This document shows positions 18,966 through 27,870 of a stretch of DNA of 64,000 bases, in pieces. The stretch spans positions 17,037-81,036 of the forward strand of contig JBQKKG010000013.1 of the NCBI GenBank assembly GCA_052116865.1, given 5' to 3'. Every line of letters begins with the position of its first letter. Positions within the stretch are counted from its first letter, which is position 1. The position numbers and the translations under genes are program-made. The notes beneath the pieces were generated by a model, which saw nothing but the letters and a program-made list of their open reading frames with translations, searched no databases and was not told the origin of the DNA. The DNA comes from CAUPWF01 sp963515125 (GTDB lineage Bacteria > Bacillota > Clostridia > Lachnospirales > Lachnospiraceae).

Positions 18966-19634
18966 GTGGAATATATCATTTCACTGTTAGAGGGAATCAT
19001 TACGTTTATTTCCCCATGTTTGTTGCCTATGTTGCCTATATATATATCCTATTTTGCCGGTGGTCAGATGGATACAAAAAGCCATAAGACCTTAAAAAAT
19101 GCACTGGGTTTTGTATTGGGATTTACCATTGTGTTTGTATCACTTGGAGCATTTGCAGGAACGATTGGAAAATTATTACGCAACTATCAGAGCATTGTAA
19201 ATGTGGTGGCAGGGATAATTGTCATTTTATTTGGCCTATCTTTTCTCGGGGTGATTCAGATCAAATTATTTAAAGGAGCCAGCAATTATTCTAAAGCAGG
19301 GGAGTTAGGGTTTTTCTCATCCATGATATTTGGAATTGTCTTTTCAGTAGGCTGGACCCCTTGTGTGGGTGCATTCCTAGGGTCAGCATTGATGTTAGCT
19401 TCCTCACAGGGGTCAGCGATGAAAGGAATCATCATGTTATTATGTTACTCTGTAGGACTGGGAATTCCCTTCGTGATTAGTGCAATATTGATTGACAAGT
19501 TAAAGAGTACGTTTGACTTTATTAAGAAGCATTATTTGGTGATCAATCGTGTATCAGGTATTTTTTTGATTGCAATTGGGATATTTATGATGACAGGAAT
19601 GATGGGAAAATTTTTAAGTTTTATCACGATTTAA
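18966..19634 (+). CDS. ccdA: CcdA-type thiol-redox membrane protein
   Basis: Membrane protein that carries reducing equivalents from cytoplasmic thioredoxin to extracytoplasmic thiol proteins. The ~222-aa protein has six hydrophobic helices, with the conserved cysteines in FISPCLLPMLP and GWTPCVGAFLG. The start is GTG at 18966, nine bases after AAGGAG; the alternative TTG at 18957 abuts that site. It is followed 50 bp later by a TlpA/ResA-like protein, its likely electron acceptor. In Firmicutes such pairs serve sporulation or thiol repair rather than only cytochrome c maturation; no cytochrome genes are nearby. Confidence 0.9.
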   Translation: MEYIISLLEGIITFISPCLLPMLPIYISYFAGGQMDTKSHKTLKNALGFVLGFTIVFVSLGAFAGTIGKLLRNYQSIVNVVAGIIVILFGLSFLGVIQIKLFKGASNYSKAGELGFFSSMIFGIVFSVGWTPCVGAFLGSALMLASSQGSAMKGIIMLLCYSVGLGIPFVISAILIDKLKSTFDFIKKHYLVINRVSGIFLIAIGIFMMTGMMGKFLSFITI

Positions 19635-19684
19635 ATAGAAAACAGTGATGAAAATCAAACAGATTGAAAATAGGAGGAACATCT

Positions 19685-20263
19685 ATGAACAAGAAGGTAA
19701 AAATGCTAATAGGAATTGTTGCATTTGCAGTTTTATTAGTTGGAGCATTTTTTGTCTATAAAGATTTGACAAATCAATATAATTCCAAGAAAATCACAGA
19801 ACAGACACAAAAAAAGAAGGCAACAGAAGGGAATGCAAATAATACAGTAGAATCAACGCCAGAATTAACAGTCTTAGATCAAGAAGACAATCAGGTTATG
19901 CTTTCTTCCATGAAAGGCAAACCCACTGTTCTCAACTTTTGGGCAAGCTGGTGCCCGTATTGTGTAGCAGAGATGCCGGATTTCCAAGCAGTATATGAAG
20001 ATCTTGGAACGGAAGTAAATTTTATGATGATTAATGTTACGGATGGGGAGCGAGAGACCAAAGACAAGGCGATTGCTTTTATGCAAGATAAAGGCTTTTC
20101 CTTTCCAGTATACTATGATACAAAGTTAGAAGCGAGTTCCTATTTTGGAGCCTATGCACTTCCTATGACTATTATATTGGATGGAGAAGGGAAGGTAGTA
20201 GATGGGATAAAAGGAAAAACAGATGAGGCCACTTTACGAAGTATGATTGAAGGGGCAATGTAG
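19685..20263 (+). CDS. Membrane-anchored TlpA/ResA-like thioredoxin
   Basis: Extracytoplasmic thiol-disulfide oxidoreductase, 192 aa. It has an N-terminal membrane anchor (VKMLIGIVAFAVLLVGAFFVY), a Lys/Thr/Asn-rich linker, and a thioredoxin fold with active site WASWCPYC and the cis-Pro segment ALPMTIIL. The ATG at 19685 follows AGGAGG at eight bases. Because it sits directly behind ccdA, CcdA very probably keeps it reduced. Targets are unknown. A strong terminator follows. Confidence 0.9.
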   Translation: MNKKVKMLIGIVAFAVLLVGAFFVYKDLTNQYNSKKITEQTQKKKATEGNANNTVESTPELTVLDQEDNQVMLSSMKGKPTVLNFWASWCPYCVAEMPDFQAVYEDLGTEVNFMMINVTDGERETKDKAIAFMQDKGFSFPVYYDTKLEASSYFGAYALPMTIILDGEGKVVDGIKGKTDEATLRSMIEGAM

Positions 20264-20268
20264 CAAAC

Positions 20269-20303
20269 AAACAGCAGAGTGGTATTTCGCCACTCTGCTG
20301 TTT
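20269..20303. terminator. Bidirectional intrinsic terminator
   Basis: 14-bp stem (20269-20282 with 20290-20303), 7-nt loop, A-rich left and T-rich right flank, between the convergent thioredoxin-like and plsC genes. Confidence 0.8.
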
Positions 20304-20324
20304 ACACATATAATCATTATAGAA

Positions 20325-21065
20325 TTACAAATGCAACGAAGCGGCATTCTTATGAATGGTTTCCGAAATGATGGATTGACAGTATGCACCTAGATGCTTG
20401 CGTTCTTCTTTATCCAAATCTTTTGGATAAATAGGTGCTCCATATTCAACAATGACATGTGTTTTCTTCATTTTTGGAAAATGATTTTCAAATATTTCGG
20501 CAGTATTATTCAATGATATAGGAATAATTGCACATCCTGTCTTATCGGCAATTTTCAAAGCACCGTCTTTAAAGTCTAGCATACTCAATTCTTCACCACT
20601 ATTCCTTGTACCTTCTGGAAAAATACAGATAGAAATTCCTTTTTTTATGCATTCAATTGCCTGAAGGATTGTTTTTAGACCTTCTTTGGGATTTTCACGG
20701 TCTAAAAAAAGACAATAGAGACGCTTCATCCAAGTGTTGAGTAGAGGGATGTGCTCCATTTCTTTTTTTGCAACGTATCCAGTCAATCGTTTGCAACGAG
20801 AATAAGTTAGCAAAATATCAAAATAGCTGCGGTGGTTAGCAATAAATAACACAGGTTCATCTGGTACAAGTTCTTCCCCAATGACAGTTGTTTCTACTCC
20901 TGCTATGTTAAGAATTATTTTAAAAGCCCATTGTACGATCCGTAGGGAACTATAATCTCTAGCCTTTGGATTGAATAGTCCAAGGAACCATTCTATCAAG
21001 AAGATTGGAATAGAAAAAATTAGAAATAAAATTAAAAAAGTTGCAACACATATAAAACGTAACAT
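20325..21065 (-). CDS. plsC: 1-acyl-sn-glycerol-3-phosphate acyltransferase
   Basis: Makes phosphatidic acid from lysophosphatidic acid at the inner face of the membrane. The 246-aa protein has an N-terminal hydrophobic helix and the acyltransferase blocks NHRSYFD (HX4D catalytic motif) and FPEGTRN (phosphate binding). AAAGGA precedes the start. It stands alone between two terminators/gaps. It could belong to a paralogous lysophospholipid acyltransferase, but the motifs are standard. Confidence 0.9.
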   Translation of the reverse strand: MLRFICVATFLILFLIFSIPIFLIEWFLGLFNPKARDYSSLRIVQWAFKIILNIAGVETTVIGEELVPDEPVLFIANHRSYFDILLTYSRCKRLTGYVAKKEMEHIPLLNTWMKRLYCLFLDRENPKEGLKTILQAIECIKKGISICIFPEGTRNSGEELSMLDFKDGALKIADKTGCAIIPISLNNTAEIFENHFPKMKKTHVIVEYGAPIYPKDLDKEERKHLGAYCQSIISETIHKNAASLHL

Positions 21066-21196
21066 AATTTATCCTTTCTAGTAGAATGAACATTTAAGCA
21101 TATACCATTCTTTCTAGAAATATTTTAGCATATAAGGGTATGAAAAAACAAGAAAGATAATAAGATGATAATGAGAACAAAGTATGAGGATCATTC

Positions 21197-21604
21197 ATGG
21201 CTAAATGGACGAGAGGACTTGTGTGTTTCTGCATCATTCTTATGATTACAGGATGCTCTGTGAAAGAATATAAAACAGACAAGTTAAAGGATTTGGAGTT
21301 TACAGTTGTTGATGCTGATAAGTTGCCGGAGAATCTAGCACCTCAGATTGAAGAACGCAAGGAAAAACCAATGAAACTTACATATGAAGAACAAGATTAT
21401 CTGTATATTGTAGTTGGTTATGGAACACAAGAAACAAGTGGATATAGTATTGAAGTGTCAGAACTTTATGAGACGGAAAATGCCATATATATACATACGA
21501 ATCTTTTGGGACCTTCTAATGAAGAAAAGGTGGAAAAGGTACCAACTTATCCAACGGTAGTTGTAAAAATTGAAAACATTGATAAAAATGTAGTGTTTAA
21601 TTAG
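21197..21604 (+). CDS. Lipoprotein with PrcB-type C-terminal domain
   Basis: A 135-aa exported lipoprotein: short N-terminal hydrophobic segment ending in LMITGC (lipobox, Cys about residue 18), then a small beta-rich domain with LYIVVGYGTQETSGYSI, which resembles the protease-complex PrcB C-terminal domain. In related bacteria such domains occur on surface or spore-associated proteins. TGAGGA lies eight bases before the ATG. It is 12 bp upstream of the SipL-like gene and probably co-transcribed, which suggests a sporulation-linked role (inference). Confidence 0.75.
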   Translation: MAKWTRGLVCFCIILMITGCSVKEYKTDKLKDLEFTVVDADKLPENLAPQIEERKEKPMKLTYEEQDYLYIVVGYGTQETSGYSIEVSELYETENAIYIHTNLLGPSNEEKVEKVPTYPTVVVKIENIDKNVVFN

Positions 21605-21616
21605 AAGGGGGATACT

Positions 21617-23176
21617 ATGGAATTAATTAAAAAGCAGATTCATTGTAACAAGATAGGGAAGAACATTATTGATCAATTCTACGTAGATGAGGATATAAAC
21701 GTTCCAGATAGTAAAGGTGATGTTAGTAGAATCGTAGAAGGCGAAGGAAAGATAAGAATTGATGAAATCAAGCATGTGGAAAATTATTTGCGAGTAATTG
21801 GCAAGCTATTTTATCAAATTTTATATGTCACGGAAGAAGGAGAACCACACTTAGCTGCAATAGAAGGAAAACTTCCAATTGAAGAGATGATATATGTGGA
21901 AGGTGAGGATGCAGAGCGTTGTTATATTAAAAATACTAGAGTAGAATTTCAAACATCGTTGATTCATCCTAGGAAAATAAGTATGAAAACAATGGTGGAA
22001 TTGGAAATAAGTAGAGAAGAGATTCGTGATGAAGAAACTACCGTAGACGTAGAAGGTAGTAATACATTGTTTAAAAAATATAAACCGATTAATATTTTGC
22101 AAATGCATACTTGTAAAAATGATACATACCGTATCAAAGAAGAAATGAAGATTCCGGGAACCAAAGAGAACATAGGAACACTTTTAATGACCAAAATGGA
22201 TTGCCGTAAATTAGACAGTAAGTTGGTGCAAGATGAATTATTAGTCAACGGAGAAATCCAAATTTTTTGTATGTATATGTCAGATGAATGCAAAGAAGAC
22301 TGGGTTGAGCAAAGTATCCCATTTGAAGGCAGAGTAGAGTGTTATGGTGTTGAAGAAAGTATGTATCACTATGTTACATCTACATTAGAAGACATTATGG
22401 TAGATGTGCGGATGGATGAAGATGGAGAAATGAGAATACTGGGGATTGAAGGGACACTTCAGATGCGCATCCAAATCTATGAGGAAGAAGATATTGAAAT
22501 ATTAGAAGATATGTATTCTCTTGAATCTGAGTGTGAACTAGAAAAACGGGAAGCTGTATATGAAGAAATGTTATTAAGAAATCAATCGAAGTGTAAGGTG
22601 TCGGAACAATTGTCTCTTCCAGAATTAAAAGATGATATTCTTCAGATTTGTCATAGTGATGGTGTTGTGCAGGTAGAGCACACAGAGGTTGTAGATGGTG
22701 GTGTGCAAATAGAGGGAATTCTACATATTTCATTCTTATATGTAAAGGCAAACGATGAAGTTCCTTTTGATACGTGGCAAGGAATGGTACCATTTACACA
22801 CTTATTAGAAGGTACGGATGTAAATCAAGAAATTTGCATTGATATTCATAGTTCCTTAGAGCAGCTGTCTATCACGTTAGCAGGAAGTGACGATGTGGAA
22901 ATCAAAGCGGTTCTTGTTTTCAATAGTTTTTTAAGAAAGCCAATTAATGTAGATGTGATTACAGATGTGACACTTTTGCCTTATTCGGCAGAAGAAGCAC
23001 AAAAAAGACCGGGAATTGTTGGATATATCGTAAAAGAAAATGATGACCTTTGGAACCTTGCAAAGCGCTTCTATACTACAATGGACGGGATAAGGGAAGT
23101 GAATAATTTAGGGGAAAAAGAATTAAAATGCGGAGATAGAATATTGATTTTTAAGGAAAATATGAGTATACTATAG
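21617..23176 (+). CDS. sipL: SipL-like spore-coat morphogenesis protein (SPOCS + LysM)
   Basis: A 519-aa protein with repeated SPOCS (DUF3794) domains: one at about residues 35-130, a second at about 170-260 and a third at about 330-430, and a C-terminal LysM domain (GYIVKENDDLWNLAKRFYTT to the end). This architecture is that of SipL of C. difficile, which binds SpoIVA and attaches the coat to the forespore, replacing B. subtilis SpoVID. The neighbourhood with ispE and spoIIR close downstream also matches Clostridia. GAAGGGGG precedes the ATG. Probably expressed in the mother cell, though I see no clear sigma-E promoter directly upstream. Confidence 0.85.
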   Translation: MELIKKQIHCNKIGKNIIDQFYVDEDINVPDSKGDVSRIVEGEGKIRIDEIKHVENYLRVIGKLFYQILYVTEEGEPHLAAIEGKLPIEEMIYVEGEDAERCYIKNTRVEFQTSLIHPRKISMKTMVELEISREEIRDEETTVDVEGSNTLFKKYKPINILQMHTCKNDTYRIKEEMKIPGTKENIGTLLMTKMDCRKLDSKLVQDELLVNGEIQIFCMYMSDECKEDWVEQSIPFEGRVECYGVEESMYHYVTSTLEDIMVDVRMDEDGEMRILGIEGTLQMRIQIYEEEDIEILEDMYSLESECELEKREAVYEEMLLRNQSKCKVSEQLSLPELKDDILQICHSDGVVQVEHTEVVDGGVQIEGILHISFLYVKANDEVPFDTWQGMVPFTHLLEGTDVNQEICIDIHSSLEQLSITLAGSDDVEIKAVLVFNSFLRKPINVDVITDVTLLPYSAEEAQKRPGIVGYIVKENDDLWNLAKRFYTTMDGIREVNNLGEKELKCGDRILIFKENMSIL

Positions 23177-23210
23177 AAACAATGTATACAAGATACAACA
23201 TAGAAACAGT

Positions 23211-23236
23211 GATCCGCCACAGAATTGTGGCGGGTC
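23211..23236 (+). terminator. Hairpin between sipL and ispE
   Basis: 11-bp stem gatccgccaca/tgtggcgggtc (one G-U) with GAAT loop, 34 bp after sipL. There is no T-run after it, so it may be an attenuator or mRNA-stabilizing element rather than a full terminator. Confidence 0.45.
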
Positions 23237-23264
23237 AATAGGCATACTTGAGAAGAGGTGCAAT

Positions 23265-24140
23265 ATGCAACGATTAGAATTAAAAGCATTAGCAAAGGTC
23301 AACTTAGGATTGGATGTGATTGGAAGACGGGAGAATGGCTACCATGATGTCCGGATGGTGATGCAGACTATTTTTTTGTATGATAATGTAATATTGAAAC
23401 GTAGGACAAATCCAGGGATTCAGATCGAGACGAATCTGTTCTTTCTACCAATCAATGAGAACAACATTGCGTATAAAGCTGCGAAACTATTGATGGATGA
23501 ATTCCAAATAGAAGAAGGGGTATCTATCCTGTTAGAGAAACATATTCCGGTTTCGGCAGGGCTGGCAGGAGGAAGTTCTAATGCAGCAGCAGTGTTGCAC
23601 GGTATGAATAAGATGTTTGGGCTTGGATTATCGAGGCAAGAGTTGATGGAACGAGGCGTGCAGTTAGGGGCGGATGTTCCTTACTGTATTATGCGTGGTA
23701 CGGTACTCGCAGAAGGAATTGGTGAAAAGCTAACGCCACTATGTCCAATGCCAAAATGTTATATCTTAATTGCAAAACCGCCGATTAGTGTATCTACACA
23801 AATGGTGTATCAGAAATTGGATTCGGTAGCAATTACAAAGCATCCAGACATTGATGGTATCTTAAAGGGATTAGAAGATGAATCCTTAATCGATGTAGCA
23901 GAAGCTATGGGGAATGTACTGGAACAAGTAACAATTGAAGCATACCCCATTATAGAAGAGATTAAATTGGTGATGAAAGAACATGGAGCACTTAATGCCA
24001 TGATGAGTGGGAGTGGTCCTACGGTATTTGGGATTTATCATGAACGCAAAACAGCAAGGGCGGCACAGCAAAAGATAAAAGAGTTAGGATTAGCAAAGCA
24101 AGTGTATCTTACCAATGTGCACAATGCAAGGAGGAATTAA
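23265..24140 (+). CDS. ispE: 4-diphosphocytidyl-2-C-methyl-D-erythritol kinase
   Basis: GHMP kinase of the MEP isoprenoid pathway. The 291-aa protein starts ALAKVNLGLDVIGRRENGYH (substrate-binding KxNLxL..GxRxDGYH signature), carries the ATP loop PVSAGLAGGSSNAAAVL and the C-terminal MSGSGPTVFG. Length is normal. AGAGG precedes the ATG. It abuts the gntR gene by 1 bp, so the two are translated from one message. Confidence 0.95.
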   Translation: MQRLELKALAKVNLGLDVIGRRENGYHDVRMVMQTIFLYDNVILKRRTNPGIQIETNLFFLPINENNIAYKAAKLLMDEFQIEEGVSILLEKHIPVSAGLAGGSSNAAAVLHGMNKMFGLGLSRQELMERGVQLGADVPYCIMRGTVLAEGIGEKLTPLCPMPKCYILIAKPPISVSTQMVYQKLDSVAITKHPDIDGILKGLEDESLIDVAEAMGNVLEQVTIEAYPIIEEIKLVMKEHGALNAMMSGSGPTVFGIYHERKTARAAQQKIKELGLAKQVYLTNVHNARRN

Positions 24141-24141
24141 C

Positions 24142-24816
24142 ATGGAACACGATTTTGACGTAGCAATGAATGAGTATTTACCACTTAGAGATGTGGTGTT
24201 TAATACACTAAGACAAGCCATTCTAAGAGGGGAATTAAAGCCAGGAGAGCGACTAATGGAAATACAACTGGCAAATAAATTAGGCGTAAGCAGAACCCCG
24301 ATTCGTGAGGCAATTCGCAAATTAGAGCTGGAAGGATTAGTATTAATGATTCCACGAAAAGGTGCAGAAGTAGCAGAAATTACGGAGAAGAATCTGCGTG
24401 ATGTATTGGAAGTCCGTCGTGCATTGGAAGAACTGGCAGTTCGGATTGCTTGCGAAAAGATGACCAGAGGACAGATGGAAGATTTGAAGATTGCAGCAAA
24501 GGAATTTGAACAAACGTTGGGAAGCAAGGATGTAACGAAGATTGCGGAAGCGGATGTAAAATTTCACGATGTGATTTATTTTGCTACAGACAATCGAAGA
24601 CTGGTACAATTGTTGAATAATTTGGCAGAGCAAATGTACCGCTATCGTGTGGAATATCTAAAAAGAGAAAATACGTATGACAAGATAATTGAAGAGCATG
24701 ATGATTTGATTTGCAAAATTGAAAATAGACAAAAAGATGCTGCAGCATCTGTGACATGTAAGCATATTGATAATCAAGTAGAGGCAGTGATTGATACAAT
24801 TCGTGAAAAAAAATAG
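24142..24816 (+). CDS. GntR-family regulator (FadR/FCD subfamily)
   Basis: A 224-aa DNA-binding regulator: an N-terminal winged helix-turn-helix (GELKPGERLMEIQLANKLGV, SRTPIREAIRKLELEGL) and a C-terminal all-helical FCD domain with the metal-ligand pattern (DVKFHDVIYF, HDDLICKIE, ACKHI-type VTCKHID). FCD domains usually bind a metal and an organic acid. Start at 24142 is set by GGAGG eight bases upstream, at the very end of ispE. Targets are unknown; the location in the ispE-spoIIR block is shared by other Clostridia. Confidence 0.9.
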   Translation: MEHDFDVAMNEYLPLRDVVFNTLRQAILRGELKPGERLMEIQLANKLGVSRTPIREAIRKLELEGLVLMIPRKGAEVAEITEKNLRDVLEVRRALEELAVRIACEKMTRGQMEDLKIAAKEFEQTLGSKDVTKIAEADVKFHDVIYFATDNRRLVQLLNNLAEQMYRYRVEYLKRENTYDKIIEEHDDLICKIENRQKDAAASVTCKHIDNQVEAVIDTIREKK

Positions 24817-24823
24817 TAGGCGT

Positions 24824-24853
24824 GTATAATCTTGCATCAATATGTGTATACTC
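24824..24853 (+). promoter_or_regulatory. Candidate sigma-F/G promoter of spoIIR
   Basis: GTATA (24824-24828), 15-bp spacer, then GTGTATACTC (24844-24853), close to the forespore consensus GYATA-N15-GGNNANANTR. It would start transcription just ahead of the AGGAGG site of spoIIR, which sigma-F controls in studied spore formers. Confidence 0.4.
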
Positions 24854-24879
24854 CAAGTACTTAAGGAGGTACATATATT

Positions 24880-25509
24880 ATGAAATATAAAAAAATAATG
24901 ATGATTGGGATATCCATTTTAATAGCAAGTGCGATTACCGCAGTAGGTGTTAGAAATGTAAGGGCCAAAGAAGATGCAAGAAAACAAAAAGCACAAGAGC
25001 ATTTAGCAACAGAGGTGTTAAGATTCCATGTATTAGCTAATAGTGATAGTGAGAAAGATCAAGCTTTGAAAATGCAAGTAAAAGAAGCGGTGCTTGCGTA
25101 TATGAAAAAGGAACTGCCAGAGAGTAAAGACTTAACCCAAACAAAAAAATGGGTAGGTGAGCATGAGGAAGACATCAAAATTATTGGAGAAGAAATTGTA
25201 AAAGAAGCAGGTTATGACTACAAAGTAACGGCGCAGTTAACTACTTGCCATTTTCCGGATAAAACCTATGGTGATATTACCTTTCCAGCAGGAGATTATG
25301 AAGCCTTACGTATAGAAATTGGAGATGCAAAAGGGCATAATTGGTGGTGTGTGTTATATCCTAATCTTTGCTTTGTAGATGCAACACATGCAGTGGTACC
25401 AGAAGAAGGAAAGGAAGAATTGAAGGCAGTATTGACAGAGGATGAATATGAAATGGTTACTGCAACCTCTGATTTTAAGGTTAGCTGGTATTTTTTAGGC
25501 GATAAATAA
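24880..25509 (+). CDS. spoIIR: Stage II sporulation protein R
   Basis: Forespore-made signalling protein that triggers SpoIIGA to process pro-sigma-E in the mother cell. The 209-aa protein has an N-terminal membrane/export segment (IMMIGISILIASAITAVGV) and the SpoIIR core starting LRFHVLANSDSEKDQALKMQVKEAVL, with the conserved TTCHFPDKTYGDITFPAGDYEALRI region. AAGGAGG precedes the ATG by nine bases. A forespore-type promoter is just upstream (24824-24853). Confidence 0.93.
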   Translation: MKYKKIMMIGISILIASAITAVGVRNVRAKEDARKQKAQEHLATEVLRFHVLANSDSEKDQALKMQVKEAVLAYMKKELPESKDLTQTKKWVGEHEEDIKIIGEEIVKEAGYDYKVTAQLTTCHFPDKTYGDITFPAGDYEALRIEIGDAKGHNWWCVLYPNLCFVDATHAVVPEEGKEELKAVLTEDEYEMVTATSDFKVSWYFLGDK

Positions 25510-25545
25510 TAAAAGGGATACGACAGAGATAGACGGAGGAGACAA

Positions 25546-26739
25546 ATGATAGATTTTTTAGTAGCACATTGTATCAAAGATCATGAAGCGGTTGAAAAGG
25601 TGTCTGTACGCACGGCTTATGGGGTATTAGCAAGCGTGGTAGGCATCTTTTGTAATGTGTTGTTATTTGCCATGAAATTTATAATAGGCTTAGTATTACA
25701 TAGTATTTCTGTCACTGCAGATGCATTTAACAACTTATCAGATGCGGGATCTTCCATTATTAGTCTTATAGGAGTAAAATTAGCAAGTAAACCAGCGGAT
25801 GAAGAGCATCCTTTTGGCCATGGCAGAGTGGAATATATAGCAGCTTTAAGTGTTGCATTTTTAGTAGTGCAAGTAGGATTCACATTTTTTAAGGACGCGA
25901 TTAGTAAAATAAGGGAGCCAGAACAGCTAAGATTTCAGATGGTTTCTATTATAATCTTATTGCTTTCTATCATAGTCAAGCTTTGGCTTGGGATATTTAA
26001 TAAAAAGCTTGGAACCAAAATTGATTCCAAAGTCATGATGGCCACGGCCACGGATGCACTGGGAGATGTGGTTGTAACGGCTTCTACCATTCTCTCCCTA
26101 ATCTTTTGGAAATTAACAGGGATAAATATTGATGGGTTTGTTGGGCTGGCTGTATCACTTTTAGTTATTTGGGCTGGGATCAACATTGCAAAAGAAACCT
26201 TGGAACCATTGATTGGGGAGGCTATTGCACCAGAAGTATATGAACAAATTACAGAATTTGTAGAACACTTTGATGGTGTTGTGGGAAGCCATGACTTAAT
26301 TGTACATAATTATGGACCTGGAAGAAGCATGGCATCTATTCATGCAGAAGTACCCAATGATGTGGACATAGAAAAGTCTCACGAGATTATTGATCGCATT
26401 GAACGAGAGGCGCTAACTTACTTGGGAATGTATTTGGTCATTCACATGGATCCAATAGAGACAAAGAATGAAATGGTATTAGAAGTGAAAAAGAGAGTGA
26501 ACCAGGCTCTTTCAGAGATTGATGAAGAAGTAAGTATTCATGACTTTCGGCTAGTGGATGGTGAGGAAAGAATGAATTTGATATTTGACATGGTGGTTCC
26601 ACATGAGTATCATCACGAGAAACAAGAAGAAATCAAGCAACAGTTAATGGCTAGACTGCAACAGATAAACCATCGATATTGTTGTGTTATTACGATTGAA
26701 AAGAGCTTTGTAGCAGACGTAAAAGGAGAGGAGAATTAG
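25546..26739 (+). CDS. Cation diffusion facilitator transporter
   Basis: Proton-coupled exporter of a divalent metal such as Zn2+, Mn2+ or Fe2+. The 397-aa protein has six hydrophobic helices (about 30-220), the TM2 metal site in TADAFNNLSDAGSS, EHPFGHGRVEYIAAL between TM2 and TM3, the TM5 site MATATDALGDVVV, and a cytoplasmic dimerization domain with a further C-terminal extension that repeats the beta-alpha-beta pattern (ALSEIDEEVSIHDFRLVDGE). GGAGG precedes the start. The next gene (cvfB) begins 1 bp after it. Metal specificity is not decidable here. Confidence 0.9.
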   Translation: MIDFLVAHCIKDHEAVEKVSVRTAYGVLASVVGIFCNVLLFAMKFIIGLVLHSISVTADAFNNLSDAGSSIISLIGVKLASKPADEEHPFGHGRVEYIAALSVAFLVVQVGFTFFKDAISKIREPEQLRFQMVSIIILLLSIIVKLWLGIFNKKLGTKIDSKVMMATATDALGDVVVTASTILSLIFWKLTGINIDGFVGLAVSLLVIWAGINIAKETLEPLIGEAIAPEVYEQITEFVEHFDGVVGSHDLIVHNYGPGRSMASIHAEVPNDVDIEKSHEIIDRIEREALTYLGMYLVIHMDPIETKNEMVLEVKKRVNQALSEIDEEVSIHDFRLVDGEERMNLIFDMVVPHEYHHEKQEEIKQQLMARLQQINHRYCCVITIEKSFVADVKGEEN

Positions 26740-26740
26740 T

Positions 26741-27568
26741 ATGCAATTAGGGAAAAAACAAGTATTAACAGTAGTCAAGGAGGTGGATTTTGGTGTCTAT
26801 CTTGGGAGTGAAGAGGAAAAGGTGTTACTGCCAAAGAAACAAGTGCCAGAGGGAATTGAATTAGGGGATCCAATAGAAGTCTTCTTATATAAGGATTCGG
26901 ATGATCGTCTCATTGCCACCACCAATACACCAAAGTTGCAATTAAATGAAATTGCGTTATTGACAGTAGCAGATGTTGGGAAATTCGGAGCATTCTTAAA
27001 TTGGGGGCTGGAAAAAGATTTGTTCTTGCCATTTAAAGAACAGACGGGTAAGGTGGCACCAGGAGATAATTGTCTAGTGACACTGTATGTGGATAAAAGT
27101 AAACGTTTATGTGCAAGCATGAAAGTATATGAACTGCTATCCACAGATGCACCATATGTGAAAGATGATCAAGTCACTGGTATCATATATGACACTAGTG
27201 AAGACTTTGGATTATTTGTAGCGGTAGATCATCTGTATTCCGCATTGATTCCTAAAAAAGAAGTGTATGGACAATTGACGGTAGGTCAAACCGTAGAAGC
27301 ACGAGTAACAGAGGTAAAACCAGATGGAAAGCTTGACCTAGCCATAAGAGCGAAAATTCCCGAACAAATGGATAAAGATGCTGCCATGATATTAGAGGCA
27401 ATGGAAAAACGAGATGGAATTCTTCCATTTAACGATAAGGCAGATCCAGAGCTTATTAAATTTGAATTGAATTTAAGTAAAAATGCTTTCAAGAGAGCTG
27501 TAGGCAGACTCCTAAAAGAAGGGAAGATAGATATCCTAGAAAAAACAATTGCAATCCGAAAGAAATAA
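26741..27568 (+). CDS. cvfB: CvfB-like S1-domain RNA-binding protein
   Basis: A 275-aa protein with three S1-like beta-barrel domains (about 1-60, 65-130, 145-205) and a C-terminal winged-helix (LSKNAFKRAVGRLLKEGKIDI), the architecture of CvfB, which in Staphylococcus binds RNA and affects virulence gene expression. The first domain is degenerate, as in the family. GGAGAGGAG ends in the preceding gene, showing translational coupling with the transporter gene. Confidence 0.88.
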   Translation: MQLGKKQVLTVVKEVDFGVYLGSEEEKVLLPKKQVPEGIELGDPIEVFLYKDSDDRLIATTNTPKLQLNEIALLTVADVGKFGAFLNWGLEKDLFLPFKEQTGKVAPGDNCLVTLYVDKSKRLCASMKVYELLSTDAPYVKDDQVTGIIYDTSEDFGLFVAVDHLYSALIPKKEVYGQLTVGQTVEARVTEVKPDGKLDLAIRAKIPEQMDKDAAMILEAMEKRDGILPFNDKADPELIKFELNLSKNAFKRAVGRLLKEGKIDILEKTIAIRKK

Positions 27569-27611
27569 GGTATAATAAAGGCAAAGACGTAGATTAGAAA
27601 GGAGATTGAAG

Positions 27612-27845
27612 ATGAAAGTACAAAATATTTCAAACATTGAAAAGTTTTTTGAAGTAGTTGATAGTTGTGTAGGTAAAGTAGAGTTAGTAACAGGTGAAGG
27701 GGATAGACTGAATTTAAAATCAAAGCTTTCTCAATACGTTTCTATGGCTAATATTTTTTCCAATGGGGAAATTCCAGAGTTGGAGATTATTGCATATGAA
27801 AAAGAAGATATTGATCGATTGGTATCCTTTATGATCAATGGCTAA
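27612..27845 (+). CDS. HPr-fold protein without phospho-acceptor His
   Basis: A 77-aa protein aligning by eye with the second half of the PTS carrier HPr: NLKSKLSQYVSMANIF matches the Ser46 helix region and LEIIAYEKEDIDRLVSFM the last strand and helix. The N-terminal HARPA loop with the phosphorylated His15 is absent. It therefore cannot serve as an ordinary phosphocarrier and may be regulatory. The ATG at 27612 follows AAAGGAG at seven bases. Related Clostridia keep a similar gene before dnaE and pfkA. Confidence 0.65.
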   Translation: MKVQNISNIEKFFEVVDSCVGKVELVTGEGDRLNLKSKLSQYVSMANIFSNGEIPELEIIAYEKEDIDRLVSFMING

Positions 27846-27870
27846 TAGCATACTATAGTAGAGACAATTG

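Noticed and set aside
18896..19087. Open frame overlapping the start of ccdA on the plus strand
   Set aside because: It has no good ribosome site and its translation lacks family pattern, while the ccdA frame shows conserved Cys-Pro membrane motifs and a good AAGGAG site.
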